Assembly (NCBI GenBank): GCA_965218765.1
Contig: CBDCLU010000002.1
Location: 1,426,001-1,490,000 of the forward strand
Source: JBBPYC01 sp965218765
GTDB lineage: Bacteria; Pseudomonadota; Gammaproteobacteria; Burkholderiales; Burkholderiaceae_C
Direction of reading: 5' to 3'
DNA length: 64,000 nt
Positions 31,740 to 40,912 of this stretch are shown in pieces (the stretch's first letter is position 1; every line of letters begins with the position of its first letter). Both the position numbers and the translations under genes were made by a program. Under the pieces are notes generated by a model. That model ran no database searches. It was not told where the DNA came from and was given only the letters and a program-made list of their open reading frames with translations.

Positions 31740-32513
31740 ATGCAGAACCCCTCGATTCCGCTGCGCTGGCTGGCGCCCGGCGAGCCGCTGCCGCCGCTCG
31801 ACCAGGCCTGGGGCGAGCGCGATCCGGTGCCGGGCCTGCTGGCCGCCGGTGGCAGCCTGGACGTGGAAACGCTGGTCGCGGCCTATTCGCAGGCAGCATT
31901 TCCGTGGTTTTCGCATGGCCAGCCGATCCTCTGGTGGAGCCCGAACCCGCGCATGGTGCTGCGGCCGGCCGAGTTCCAGCTGCGTCGCTCGTTGCGTCAG
32001 TCGATCGCGCGGCTGCGCCGCACGGCGGGCAGCGACGTCCGGTTCGACAGCGCGTTCGGCGCCGTGATTCGCGGCTGCGCGGCCAGCCCGCGTGCCGGCC
32101 AGTCGGGCACCTGGATCGGACCCGAGATGGTGCAGGCTTACCTGGCGCTGCATCGGGCCGGCTTTGCGCACAGCGTGGAGACCTGGATCGACGGCGAACT
32201 GGTCGCCGGCCTGTATTGCGTGGCCATCGGGCGCGCGGTCTTCGGCGAATCGATGTTCACCACGGTGCCCGACGGCTCCAAGATCGCGCTTGCGGCGTTG
32301 GTCGCGTTCTGCCTCGTGCACGGCATCGGGCAGATCGATTGTCAGCAGAACACGCCGCACCTGGCCAGCCTGGGTGCATTCGAGCTGCCGCGTGCCGACT
32401 TTGCACGGAACGTCGCACGCAGTCGACTCGAATCGTCGCCGGATTGGCGCTTTGACTGCCTATACTGGAACGCCTTGTCGGCTTTCGGTCGAGCGCCTGC
32501 CAAGGATTGTTGA
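31740..32513 (+). CDS. aat: Leucyl/phenylalanyl-tRNA-protein transferase
   Basis: A 257-residue GNAT-like transferase adding Leu or Phe from tRNA to N-terminal Arg/Lys of proteins, making ClpS/ClpAP N-degrons. Family blocks: GLLAAGGSLDVETLVAAYSQ then AFPWF, LWWSPNPRMVL, GTWIGPEMVQAYLALHRAG, GLYCVAIGRAVFGESMF and IDCQQNTPHLASLGA. The ATG at 31740 gives the normal N-terminus. It sits 9 bases before bpt, the other N-end-rule transferase. Confidence 0.96.
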   Translation: MQNPSIPLRWLAPGEPLPPLDQAWGERDPVPGLLAAGGSLDVETLVAAYSQAAFPWFSHGQPILWWSPNPRMVLRPAEFQLRRSLRQSIARLRRTAGSDVRFDSAFGAVIRGCAASPRAGQSGTWIGPEMVQAYLALHRAGFAHSVETWIDGELVAGLYCVAIGRAVFGESMFTTVPDGSKIALAALVAFCLVHGIGQIDCQQNTPHLASLGAFELPRADFARNVARSRLESSPDWRFDCLYWNALSAFGRAPAKDC

Positions 32514-32522
32514 CGTGCCAAT

Positions 32523-33302
32523 ATGACGCACCTGACCGACTTGCCGCTCGATACGCTGCAGTTCTACGCAACGGCGCCCTACCCCTGCAGCTATCTGCCG
32601 AACCGGCAGGCGCGTTCGCAGGTCGCCACGCCTAGCCATCTGATCCGCAATGACACCTATTCCGAGCTGGTTGCGCAGGGTTTTCGGCGCAGCGGCATGT
32701 TCACCTACCGGCCCTGGTGCGATGGCTGCCGCGCCTGCGTGCCGCTGCGTGTGCTGGCGGCCGACTTCAAGCCGGACCGCAGCCAGCGCCGCGCCTGGCA
32801 GCAGCACGGCGGACTGCAGGCACGCGTGTTGAAACTCGGCTACGTGCCTGAGCACTACCAGCTCTACCTGCGCTATCAGAGCGGGCGCCATGCGGGCGGC
32901 GGTATGGACCACGACAGCATCGACCAGTACGCGCAGTTCCTGCTGCAAAGCCGCGTGAATTCACGGCTGGTGGAGTTCCGCGAGCCGGTGCCTGCCGCGG
33001 CCGATCCTGCGCTGCCCGGCACATGCGCGCCAGCGCTGGGCACACTGCGCATGGTGACCATCCTGGACGTGCTGGAAGACGGTATCTCGGCGGTCTACAC
33101 GTTCTATGACTGCCAGGCCGGCGCAAGCTACGGCACCTACAGCATCCTCTGGCAGATCGAGCAGGCGCGCCGGCTGGGGCTGGCCCACCTTTATCTCGGC
33201 TACTGGATCGAGCAGAGCCCGAAGATGAACTACAAGGCGCGGTTTCTGCCGCACGAGGTGCTGTGCGATGGCGTCTGGGCCGCGCCCGGGGCCGCGGCCT
33301 GA
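32523..33302 (+). CDS. bpt: Aspartate/glutamate leucyltransferase (bacterial ATE1-like)
   Basis: A 259-residue bacterial ATE1 homologue that transfers Leu from tRNA to N-terminal Asp or Glu. Conserved blocks: YPCSYLPNRQARSQVATPS, GFRRSGMFTYRPWCDGCRAC (the Cys cluster), YLRYQSGRHAGGGM and AVYTFYDCQAGASYGTYSIL with YLGYWIEQSPKMNYKARF. Pairing with aat completes an N-degron tagging module. Its product would be degraded through ClpS-ClpAP. Confidence 0.95.
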   Translation: MTHLTDLPLDTLQFYATAPYPCSYLPNRQARSQVATPSHLIRNDTYSELVAQGFRRSGMFTYRPWCDGCRACVPLRVLAADFKPDRSQRRAWQQHGGLQARVLKLGYVPEHYQLYLRYQSGRHAGGGMDHDSIDQYAQFLLQSRVNSRLVEFREPVPAAADPALPGTCAPALGTLRMVTILDVLEDGISAVYTFYDCQAGASYGTYSILWQIEQARRLGLAHLYLGYWIEQSPKMNYKARFLPHEVLCDGVWAAPGAAA

Positions 33303-33397
33303 GCCGTTGCGGCCAGAGCACGCACCAGTTCGTCTTCAGCTTGGCGCCGCGGTATCCGCTCACTTCGCTGGCACGCCCATCTGATCCGGCGAATTCG

Positions 33398-35491
33398 ATG
33401 CGAGCTGCTCCATTCGATGAATCGCTGCTGCGCCTGTTGACCGACTCGCTTCAGGTGGCGGTCGCTTATTTCGGACTTGGCCCGGCGCGCTGCCGGTTTG
33501 CCAATGAGCGCTTTGCCGAATGCGCCGGCTGCACGATCGACGCACTCGTCGGCCGCAGCTTCGCCGAGATCATCGGCCCACTGGTTGCAGGCGACGACGC
33601 ACCCGCTGTGGCGGACGCCTTGCTGCAGCGGGCGCTGCAAGGCGGCACCGCGCTCAAACAGCGGTGCGCCGCGCTGCAGCCGTCGGGCAGCCCACAGCGC
33701 ATGCTCGAGCTGCTGCCGCATGCGCGAACCGGTGCAGCACCGCACGGCATGCTGGTGCTGCTCACAGACGTGACTGCCGCGGTGCCGGCGCCGATCGACC
33801 CTGCCGCCGCTGCCACCAGCCTGGCCGACCACGCGCGCAGCAGCCGATTTGCACGCGCCAGCAGCGAAGGACTCGTGTTCCATCGCGATCAGCGGGTAAT
33901 CGATGCGAACGATGCGACGCTTGCGTTGATCGGCTTTCCGCTTGAAGAACTGGTCGGCCATTCGGTGCTGGAGTTCGTGGCCGAGATTTACCGGCCGCTG
34001 GTGACCAGTTATCTGGAGCAGGACCGCGAAGACCCTTACGAGGTCGTGCTCACCCACAAGCTCGGCCACGAAGTGCCGGTGGAGGTGGTCGGCAAGACCG
34101 TGCTGCTCGCAGACGAGCCGGTGCGACTCGCCGTGCTGCGCGATCTGACGGCACGCCGTGCCGCGCAGCGTCAGATCGAATTTCTCGCGCACCACGATCC
34201 GCTGACCGAGCTGCCGAACCGCACGTTCATGCTGCAGCGGCTGGAGCAGCTGCTCGCGCTGGCGCGCCGGCACGAGACACGCGCGGCGGTGCTATTCATC
34301 GACCTCGACAAATTCAAGTCCGTGAACGACCTGCACGGCCACCACGTCGGTGACCAGCTGTTGCAGGCGATCGCGCGCCGGCTGCGCGCCGGCGTGCGCG
34401 ACAGCGACGTGGTAAGCCGGCTCGGCGGTGATGAATTCCTGGTGGTGGTCAGCGATCTGGGCGCGAGCAGCGACGCGGCCATGGTCGCAGCCAAGCTGCT
34501 GGCTGCAACCGGCGCGCCGGTGGAAGTCGATGACCTGCGGTTGAGCGTTTCGCCGTCCATCGGCATCAGCCTGTTCCCGGACGACGGCGACAACCCCGAC
34601 GAACTGATCCGGCATGCGGACGCCGCGATGTACCACGCGAAGGCGAATGGCCGCAACAACTACCAGTTCTTCGAGCCGGCGATGCGCGAGCAGGCATTGG
34701 ACCTGGTGCTGCGCGAGCGGCGCCTGCGCGAGGCGCTTGCGACTGGCGAATTCAGCGTGTATTACCAGCCGCAGTGGCGTGTGGCAGACGGGACCCTGGC
34801 CGGAATCGATGCGGTGCTGCGCTGGCAGCATCCGCAGCATGGCCTGATCGCACCTGAGCAATTCGCCGAGTTCGCCGAAGCACGCGGCCTGCTCGGATCG
34901 CTGGGCATCTGGATGCTGCGCCGGGCCTGTCAGCAACTGGCGCACTGGCAGCGCGAAGGACTCGCGCAGGTGCCGATCGCAGTGAACCTGTCTGCGCTCG
35001 AGTTGCGTCAGCCGGGCCTGGTCGAAGCCATCCGGGACATCCTGCTGGAAACCAGCCTGCCCGCACACCGGCTCGAACTCGGCATCAGCGAAGCAACGCT
35101 CGGCGCGATGAGCGAACGCATGACCGATACGCTGGCCGAGCTGCGCGTGTTGGGGATCGCGCTGGTGCTGACGGACTTTGACGCGGGCTACTCGTTCCTG
35201 CGGTTTGCGCGGCGCTGCCCGCTCGACAAGCTGCGAATCGATCATCGGCTGCTGCACGAGATCGAGACCGAACAGCACGAGTTCGAGCTTGCCACCGCGG
35301 TGGTCCAGGTGGCTGCCAACATGCACATGCTGACGGTGGCGGAGCAGGTTGGCACCTTGCAGCAGCTCGACTCGGTGCGCCGCATGGGCTATGACTACTG
35401 GCAAGGGCCGCTGGGCGGCGGGCCCGGCGATGCGCGGCAGGCGCAGCGGTGGCTCGATTCGGGCCGCGTGCAATTGCTGCCAAGCACCTGA
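33398..35491 (+). CDS. Diguanylate cyclase with PAS domain and degenerate EAL domain
   Basis: A 697-residue cyclic-di-GMP signalling protein without obvious TM segments. An unrecognised N-terminal sensory region is followed by a PAS domain (about 140-255, VIDANDATLALIGFPLEELV), a GGDEF domain with intact active site RLGGDEFL (GGDEF near 343-347) and the RxxD inhibitory site RDSD five residues before it. A C-terminal EAL-like domain (about 430-690) is degraded: EAL reads DAV, ExT is GIS, DDFG is TDFD and AEGVE is AEQVG. It should synthesise c-di-GMP; phosphodiesterase activity is unlikely. The ATG at 33398 gives the first methionine after bpt. Confidence 0.88.
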   Translation: MRAAPFDESLLRLLTDSLQVAVAYFGLGPARCRFANERFAECAGCTIDALVGRSFAEIIGPLVAGDDAPAVADALLQRALQGGTALKQRCAALQPSGSPQRMLELLPHARTGAAPHGMLVLLTDVTAAVPAPIDPAAAATSLADHARSSRFARASSEGLVFHRDQRVIDANDATLALIGFPLEELVGHSVLEFVAEIYRPLVTSYLEQDREDPYEVVLTHKLGHEVPVEVVGKTVLLADEPVRLAVLRDLTARRAAQRQIEFLAHHDPLTELPNRTFMLQRLEQLLALARRHETRAAVLFIDLDKFKSVNDLHGHHVGDQLLQAIARRLRAGVRDSDVVSRLGGDEFLVVVSDLGASSDAAMVAAKLLAATGAPVEVDDLRLSVSPSIGISLFPDDGDNPDELIRHADAAMYHAKANGRNNYQFFEPAMREQALDLVLRERRLREALATGEFSVYYQPQWRVADGTLAGIDAVLRWQHPQHGLIAPEQFAEFAEARGLLGSLGIWMLRRACQQLAHWQREGLAQVPIAVNLSALELRQPGLVEAIRDILLETSLPAHRLELGISEATLGAMSERMTDTLAELRVLGIALVLTDFDAGYSFLRFARRCPLDKLRIDHRLLHEIETEQHEFELATAVVQVAANMHMLTVAEQVGTLQQLDSVRRMGYDYWQGPLGGGPGDARQAQRWLDSGRVQLLPST

Positions 35492-35571
35492 AGGCCCGAG
35501 CCGACCTCGATCGGCCGGGGCCATCGCGGCAACCGGGTGTTGGTGCCGGATGCCACCAGCCTGGATTGTCG

Positions 35572-37014
35572 TCAGCCGTTGATCGCCGGCACCGCGCGGT
35601 GCAGCGCGGGAAAGACCGGATGCGTGTTTTCGATCCACCGGCGCACGCGCTCGGCGTCGCCAATGCGGCTCAGCTTGCCGGCCGAATCCAGGAACACCAT
35701 GATCAGTTTGCGCCCGGCTATCCTCGCCTGCATCACGAGGCACTGGCCGGCTTCTGCGATGTAGCCGGTCTTCTGCAAACCGATGTCCCACTGCGGGCTG
35801 TTCACGAGCCGGTTCGTGTTGTTGAACTGGATGAGTCGATCGCCGACTTCGAGTTCATAGCTCGGCGACGTCGACATCTCGCGCACCAGCGCATTGTTGT
35901 AGGCCGCGCCGACCAGCGTTGCGAGATCGACCGCGCTCGACTGGTTCGCGCTCGACAGGCCGGTCGGCTCCACGTAGCGCGTATCGCGCATGCCAAGCAT
36001 CGTGGCCCGCGCATTCATCAGATTGACGAAGCGCGAGATGCCGCCCGGAAATGTCCGGCCGAGCGCATGCGCCGCGCGATTTTCGCTCGACATCAGCGCG
36101 AGGTGCAGCAACTCGCCGCGGCTCAGCGTGGTGCCCACCCTGAGCCGGGAACGGCTGTGCTTTTCGGTATCGACGTCGTCCTGATCGATCGTGATCATCT
36201 CGTCAAGCGGCAGTTGCGCTTCGCTCATGACCAGGCCGGTCATCAACTTGGTCAGCGACGCGATCGGCAGCACCGCCGAATCGTTCTTGCGCAGCAGCAC
36301 CTGGTTCGTGTCCTGGTCCACCACCAGCGCGACGCTGGATTTGAGGTCCAGTGCATCAGGGGTGTCACGCAGGCCGGCCAGTTCGCCAAACGACAGGTGC
36401 GGCACCGGCGGCTCTTCCCACTCGGCACGCTGCTGTGCACGCGGCATTTGCTGGGTCAAACCACGCATCGGCGCGGACTGCCGCAGCGAGTATGTGACAG
36501 CGGCGATCGACTTGGACGCCGCGGCGTTGCCTGCTGCGTTCTTGCCAGCGGCCTGTTTGATGGCCGACCTCCGACGCGCCGGCTGCTTCACCGCCACCTG
36601 CTGATCGGCGGCGTGCTTTCCCGCCAGCCGCTTGCCTGCGCGAACCGCTGCGGCCGCTTCGCGCTGATGGTTGTGGCGGCCGACTGGCGGGACGACGCTG
36701 GCCGCAACTGCCTTGGCTTGCGTCGACTTCTTCAGGTCGCGCCCGGCCTGGGGCCGAGCCAATTCCTGCTTGGCAGCCGTGCGCCCAACCGTCTTGTGCA
36801 CAGCGGACTGCTTCGCAGCCCCGGGCGCCGCTGCCTTGCTGGCAGCGTGCGGCACCGCCTTCTTTTGTGCACCAACCGCACCCACCGGACCCAGCAACAT
36901 GACGCCAGCGAATGCGAGCGTGAGGGCGTACAACGGCTTGCGCGTCGCTTGAGGGCGCATGAAGCCGGAAGACAAGGACAGCGGCATGGACGACTTTCGC
37001 ATTACGACTGGCAC
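35572..37014 (-). CDS. pbpG: D-alanyl-D-alanine endopeptidase (PBP7 family)
   Basis: A 480-residue periplasmic peptidase cleaving DD-crosslinks of peptidoglycan. The peptidase S11 motifs are SLTK (S253-K256), SEN (310-312) and KTG (415-417). A hydrophobic signal (LYALTLAFAGVMLLGPVGAV) is followed by a very long Ala/Lys/Arg/Gln-rich linker, about residues 50-200, absent from E. coli PBP7. The linker is basic and low-complexity, perhaps binding wall polymers or DNA-like polyanions. Several in-frame starts exist (37014, 37000, 36985 region). It is convergent with the GGDEF gene. Confidence 0.92.
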   Translation of the reverse strand: MPVVMRKSSMPLSLSSGFMRPQATRKPLYALTLAFAGVMLLGPVGAVGAQKKAVPHAASKAAAPGAAKQSAVHKTVGRTAAKQELARPQAGRDLKKSTQAKAVAASVVPPVGRHNHQREAAAAVRAGKRLAGKHAADQQVAVKQPARRRSAIKQAAGKNAAGNAAASKSIAAVTYSLRQSAPMRGLTQQMPRAQQRAEWEEPPVPHLSFGELAGLRDTPDALDLKSSVALVVDQDTNQVLLRKNDSAVLPIASLTKLMTGLVMSEAQLPLDEMITIDQDDVDTEKHSRSRLRVGTTLSRGELLHLALMSSENRAAHALGRTFPGGISRFVNLMNARATMLGMRDTRYVEPTGLSSANQSSAVDLATLVGAAYNNALVREMSTSPSYELEVGDRLIQFNNTNRLVNSPQWDIGLQKTGYIAEAGQCLVMQARIAGRKLIMVFLDSAGKLSRIGDAERVRRWIENTHPVFPALHRAVPAING

Positions 37015-37219
37015 TACAACTTGGTGCCCGAGTGTAGCGGCGCCAAAAAGACTTGCAAGATCAGTCGTTTGCGAAAGAGTCTTGAGACTCGAATTGAGCT
37101 GCTTTAAAGTGCAGACAGCGAGATTTTGATGAGCTGCGCAATTGGCTCGACGGAAGCGCCGTGCCCTGACTGCCGCGCCGACAGTCAGGACTCTGGGGCG
37201 CTGTTCGACCCGTTGGTGG

Positions 37220-38758
37220 TCAGCCCTGCGCGGCCACCCGGTCGGCTTTGCTGTAGAGCTTGTTGAGCGCGCTCAAATACGCTTTCGCCGATGCCACCAC
37301 GATGTCGGGGTCGGCACCAACGCCGTTCACCACCCGGCCGCTGTTTTGCAGCCGTACGGTCACCTCGCCCTGGCTTTCGGTCGATCCGCTGATCGCATTG
37401 ACCGAATACAGCACCATCTCCGCACCGCTCTTCACGTGCGTCTCGATCGCCTTCAGAGACGCATCGACCGGGCCGTTGCCATCCGATTCACCATGCATCT
37501 CGGCGCCGTCGGCAGTGAACACGATCCGTGCCTGCGGGCGTTCGCCGGTTTCGCTGTGCTGCGAGAGCGAAACGAACCCATAGCGTTCACGCTCGGCCGT
37601 CACGTTCTCGTTGCTGACCAGCGCGAGGATGTCCTCGTCGAAGATCTCGCTCTTGCGGTCGGCGAGTTCCTTGAAGCGCAGGAACGCATTGTTGATGCCG
37701 GTTTCGCTGTCGAAGCTCACTCCCAGATCCTGCAGGCGCTGCTTGAACGCATTGCGTCCGCTCAGCTTACCCAGCACGATCTTGTTCGCGCTCCAGCCCA
37801 CATCCTCGGCGCGCATGATCTCGTAGGTGTCACGCGCTTTCAACACGCCATCCTGGTGGATGCCGCTCGCATGCGCAAACGCATTGGCGCCGACCACCGC
37901 CTTGTTCGGCTGCACCACGAAGCCGGTGGTCTGGCTCACCATGCGGCTGGCCGCCACGATGTGCTGCGGATCGATGTTCAGATCGAGTCCGAAGTAGTCC
38001 TTACGCGTCTTCACCGCCATCACGATCTCTTCAAGCGAACAGTTGCCCGCGCGCTCGCCAAGGCCGTTGATCGTGCACTCCACCTGGCGCGCACCGCCGA
38101 TCTTGACGCCCGCAAGTGAATTGGCAACTGCCATGCCGAGGTCGTTGTGACAGTGCACGGACCAGATCGCCTTATCACTGTTCGGAATGCGCTCGCGCAA
38201 GGTCTTGATGAAAATGCCGTACAGCTCCGGAACCGCGTAGCCGACCGTATCCGGCACGTTGATGGTGGTGGCGCCTTCATCGATCACCGCTTCCAGCACG
38301 CGGCACAAGAAATCCATGTCGCTGCGATAGCCGTCTTCCGGGCTGAATTCGACATCGGCAACCAGATTGCGGGCAAAGCGCACCGACAGCTTCGACTGCT
38401 CGAACACCTCGTCCGGGCTCATGCGCAGCTTTTTCTCCATGTGCAGCGGCGAGGTGGCGATGAACGTGTGGATGCGCGAACGCGTCGCGCCCTTCAATGC
38501 CTCGGCGGCACGCGAGATGTCACGGTCGTTCGCGCGCGACAGCGAGCAGATGGTCGAATCCTTGATGGTGTTGGCGATCGCCTGCACCGCTTCGAAGTCA
38601 CCGTTGGAACTGGCAGCGAAGCCGGCTTCGATCACGTCCACCTTGAGGCGTTCGAGCTGGCGTGCGATGCGCAGCTTTTCGTCCTTCGTCATGGAAGCAC
38701 CTGGAGATTGCTCGCCGTCGCGCAAGGTGGTGTCGAAGATGATGAGCTGGTCGGTCAT
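37220..38758 (-). CDS. leuA: 2-isopropylmalate synthase
   Basis: A 512-residue enzyme condensing acetyl-CoA and 2-oxoisovalerate, the first committed step to leucine. Opening TDQLIIFDTTLRDGEQSPGA and VSVHCHNDLG-like SVHCHNDLGMAVANSLAG are the DRE-TIM metallolyase motifs (metal ligand H-x-H). The C-terminal LeuA_dimer regulatory domain (from about residue 390) ends AYLSALNKLYSKAD. ATG 38758 follows GGGGAC. Expression is probably controlled by the leader peptide and attenuator at 38822-38947. It is last in the ilv-pssA-leu block. Confidence 0.97.
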   Translation of the reverse strand: MTDQLIIFDTTLRDGEQSPGASMTKDEKLRIARQLERLKVDVIEAGFAASSNGDFEAVQAIANTIKDSTICSLSRANDRDISRAAEALKGATRSRIHTFIATSPLHMEKKLRMSPDEVFEQSKLSVRFARNLVADVEFSPEDGYRSDMDFLCRVLEAVIDEGATTINVPDTVGYAVPELYGIFIKTLRERIPNSDKAIWSVHCHNDLGMAVANSLAGVKIGGARQVECTINGLGERAGNCSLEEIVMAVKTRKDYFGLDLNIDPQHIVAASRMVSQTTGFVVQPNKAVVGANAFAHASGIHQDGVLKARDTYEIMRAEDVGWSANKIVLGKLSGRNAFKQRLQDLGVSFDSETGINNAFLRFKELADRKSEIFDEDILALVSNENVTAERERYGFVSLSQHSETGERPQARIVFTADGAEMHGESDGNGPVDASLKAIETHVKSGAEMVLYSVNAISGSTESQGEVTVRLQNSGRVVNGVGADPDIVVASAKAYLSALNKLYSKADRVAAQG

Positions 38759-38821
38759 AAAAGAAGTCCCCAAAGTTGGCAGTTGGAATTGTGAAAACTC
38801 AATTCAACTCAAGCACCAGCA

Positions 38822-38864
38822 ACTCAAAAACGAAAACGGCCCGTTGCTGGTGCAAACGGGCCGT
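38822..38864 (-). terminator. Attenuator terminator in the leuA leader
   Basis: Read on the minus strand, ACGGCCCGTT, a 9-base loop and AACGGGCCGT form a perfect 10-bp stem (38836-38864), followed by TTTTCGTTTTTG. It lies between the leucine-rich leader ORF and leuA. ACGGGC inside the end of the leader ORF can pair with GCCCGT of the first arm to form the alternative antiterminator. Confidence 0.85.
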
Positions 38865-38890
38865 GAGAAAAAAGCATGAACGCTCGCGCG

Positions 38891-38947
38891 CTACCTCTCC
38901 CGCCCGTGGCAGGCCAGTAGTAGCAAGGCGAAGGAGCGGTCGGACAT
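38891..38947 (-). CDS. leuL: Leucine-rich leader peptide of leuA (LeuL-like)
   Basis: An 18-codon ORF reading MSDRSFALLLLACHGRER then TAG, located 133 bases upstream of leuA. Four consecutive Leu codons include two CTA, which are rare in this high-GC context. Just downstream is a strong terminator hairpin, giving the standard layout of ribosome-mediated attenuation: leucine shortage stalls the ribosome at the Leu run and favours the antiterminator. The ribosome-binding site is weak (AAAG). Confidence 0.8.
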   Translation of the reverse strand: MSDRSFALLLLACHGRER

Positions 38948-38993
38948 AAACTTTGTCATCAGGAGATATCCGCGACGATAGCACGACTGCGCA

Positions 38994-39821
38994 TCACCGG
39001 TGCAGGCCTTCCTCGTCCGGCTCGTCGGTCGACGTGCTGATCACGCTGGTCGGTATGCCCTTGGCCTTGCGCCAGCCGTAGATCGCGTAGCCGCTCAACG
39101 CATACCCGATGAACAGCAGAAACAGCACGGTCGGCGGGTGAATATTGATGACTGCGATGGAGAGTGCGATCAGCACGATGACAGCGAACGGCACACTTTT
39201 TTTCAGCTTGATGTCCTTGAAGCTGTAGTACGGCACGTTGGTCACCATGGTCAGTCCGGCGAACAGGCACAGCACGAAAGTGGGCCAGGCGATCGAGCCG
39301 CGTGCGACGTCCGCGTCGGTCATGAGCCAGATGAAGCCGGTCACCAGTGCCGCCGCGGCCGGTGAAGGCAGGCCCTGAAAATAGCGCTTGTCGACCACGC
39401 CGGTGTTCACATTGAAGCGCGCCAGACGAAGCGCCGCGCAGGCGCAGTAAACGAACGCCGCGATCCAGCCCCAGCGTCCGAGGGGCCGCAACGCCCACTC
39501 GTAGGCAATCAATCCCGGCGCAGCGCCGAACGACACCATGTCGGACAACGAATCCATCTGCTCGCCGAACGCGCTTTGGGTGTTCGTCATGCGGGCAACC
39601 CGCCCGTCCAGACTGTCGAGCACCATCGCAGCGAACACACCGGACGCGGCCAGGTCAAAGCGGCCGTTCATCGCCATCACGATCGCATAGAAGCCGCCGA
39701 ACAGCGCCGCCACCGTGAACAGGTTCGGCAGGATATAGATGCCCTTCCTGCGGCGGCGCACATACTGGCCGCTTTCAGGACGATTGGAAACGTCGGTGTC
39801 GTCGTGCATGCGTAAAGCCAT
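38994..39821 (-). CDS. pssA: CDP-diacylglycerol-serine O-phosphatidyltransferase
   Basis: A 275-residue polytopic membrane enzyme making phosphatidylserine from CDP-diacylglycerol and serine. The CDP-alcohol phosphatidyltransferase motif D-G-x2-A-R-x8-G-x3-D-x3-D is exact in DGRVARMTNTQSAFG followed by EQMDSLSD. Several TM helices follow (GYALSGYAIYGW near the end). Its position between ilvC and leuA is common in Burkholderiales. The start could also be the ATG at 39809. The C-terminus is acidic (TDEPDEEGLHR). Confidence 0.95.
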   Translation of the reverse strand: MALRMHDDTDVSNRPESGQYVRRRRKGIYILPNLFTVAALFGGFYAIVMAMNGRFDLAASGVFAAMVLDSLDGRVARMTNTQSAFGEQMDSLSDMVSFGAAPGLIAYEWALRPLGRWGWIAAFVYCACAALRLARFNVNTGVVDKRYFQGLPSPAAAALVTGFIWLMTDADVARGSIAWPTFVLCLFAGLTMVTNVPYYSFKDIKLKKSVPFAVIVLIALSIAVINIHPPTVLFLLFIGYALSGYAIYGWRKAKGIPTSVISTSTDEPDEEGLHR

Positions 39822-39858
39822 CCGCCGGTCCAGGACAGCGCGCAGGTGGTGCGGTCGA

Positions 39859-40875
39859 TCAGTTGCGGGTTTGATCGACCAGTTTGTTCTTCTTGATCCA
39901 GGGCATCATGGCGCGCAGCTTTTCGCCGACGACTTCGATCTGGTGCTCGGCCATCAGGCGGCGCCGGCTCGACAACGTGGGTGCACCGCCGGCGTTCTCC
40001 AGCACGAAGCTTTTTGCATATTCACCGGTCTGGATATCCTTCAGCATCTGCTTCATGGCCAGCTTGGTCTCCGCGGTGATGATGCGCGGGCCGCTCACGT
40101 ACTCGCCGTATTCGGCGTTGTTCGAAATCGAGTAATTCATGTTGGCGATGCCGCCTTCGTAGATCAGATCCACGATCAGCTTTAACTCGTGCAGGCATTC
40201 GAAGTAGGCCATCTCGGGCGCATAGCCGGCTTCCACCAGCGTTTCGAAACCGGCTTTGATCAGCTCGACGGTGCCGCCGCACAGCACGGCTTGCTCACCG
40301 AACAGATCGGTCTCGGTTTCCTCGCGGAAATTGGTCTCGATGATGCCGGCCTTGCCGCCGCCGTTGGCCATTGCATAAGACAGCGCAAGGTCGCGCGCCT
40401 TGCCCGACTGGTCCTGGCTCACCGCCACCAAGTGCGGAACGCCGCCGCCCTGGGTGTAGGTGCTGCGTACCGTATGGCCCGGCGCTTTCGGCGCGACCAT
40501 CCAGACGTCCAGGTCGGCACGGGGCTGCACGAAGCCGTAGTGCACGTTGAAGCCGTGTGCGAAAGCGACCGAGGCGCCCTGCTTGATGTTCGGCAGCACG
40601 TCGTTCTTGTAGACATTGGCAATCTGCTCGTCGGGCAGCAGGATCATCACGACATCGGCGGACTTCACCGCATCGGCGACTTCCGCCACTTTCAGGCCGG
40701 CTTTCTCGACCTTCGGCCACGAAGCACCGCCTTTGCGCAAGCCGACCACCACATTGACGCCGCTGTCGTTCAGGTTCTGCGCATGTGCATGGCCCTGGCT
40801 GCCGTAGCCGATGATCGCCACCGTCTTGCCTTTGATCAGGCTCAGATCACAGTCCTTGTCGTAGAACACCTTCAT
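39859..40875 (-). CDS. ilvC: Ketol-acid reductoisomerase
   Basis: A 338-residue class I KARI converting acetolactate or acetohydroxybutyrate to dihydroxy acids with NADPH and Mg. NADPH site GYGSQGHAHAQNLNDSG; metal and substrate residues in EQAVLCGGTVELIKAGFETL and ECLHELKLIVDLIYEGG. ATG 40875 has GAGGAG nearby and gives the standard MKVFYDKD start. It lies 38 bases after ilvH in the ilvBHC operon. Confidence 0.98.
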   Translation of the reverse strand: MKVFYDKDCDLSLIKGKTVAIIGYGSQGHAHAQNLNDSGVNVVVGLRKGGASWPKVEKAGLKVAEVADAVKSADVVMILLPDEQIANVYKNDVLPNIKQGASVAFAHGFNVHYGFVQPRADLDVWMVAPKAPGHTVRSTYTQGGGVPHLVAVSQDQSGKARDLALSYAMANGGGKAGIIETNFREETETDLFGEQAVLCGGTVELIKAGFETLVEAGYAPEMAYFECLHELKLIVDLIYEGGIANMNYSISNNAEYGEYVSGPRIITAETKLAMKQMLKDIQTGEYAKSFVLENAGGAPTLSSRRRLMAEHQIEVVGEKLRAMMPWIKKNKLVDQTRN

Positions 40876-40912
40876 GCTTGTCAGCTCCTCGATTGAAAGA
40901 TTTTTTGGGAAA

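Noticed and set aside
30801..32360. 519-codon minus-strand open frame
   Set aside because: Entirely opposite xth and aat, whose active-site motifs are intact; no recognisable domain.
37165..37189. Inverted repeat CCTGACTG-N9-CAGTCAGG after leuA as a terminator
   Set aside because: 8-bp stem but no T run on the minus strand; too weak to list as a terminator.
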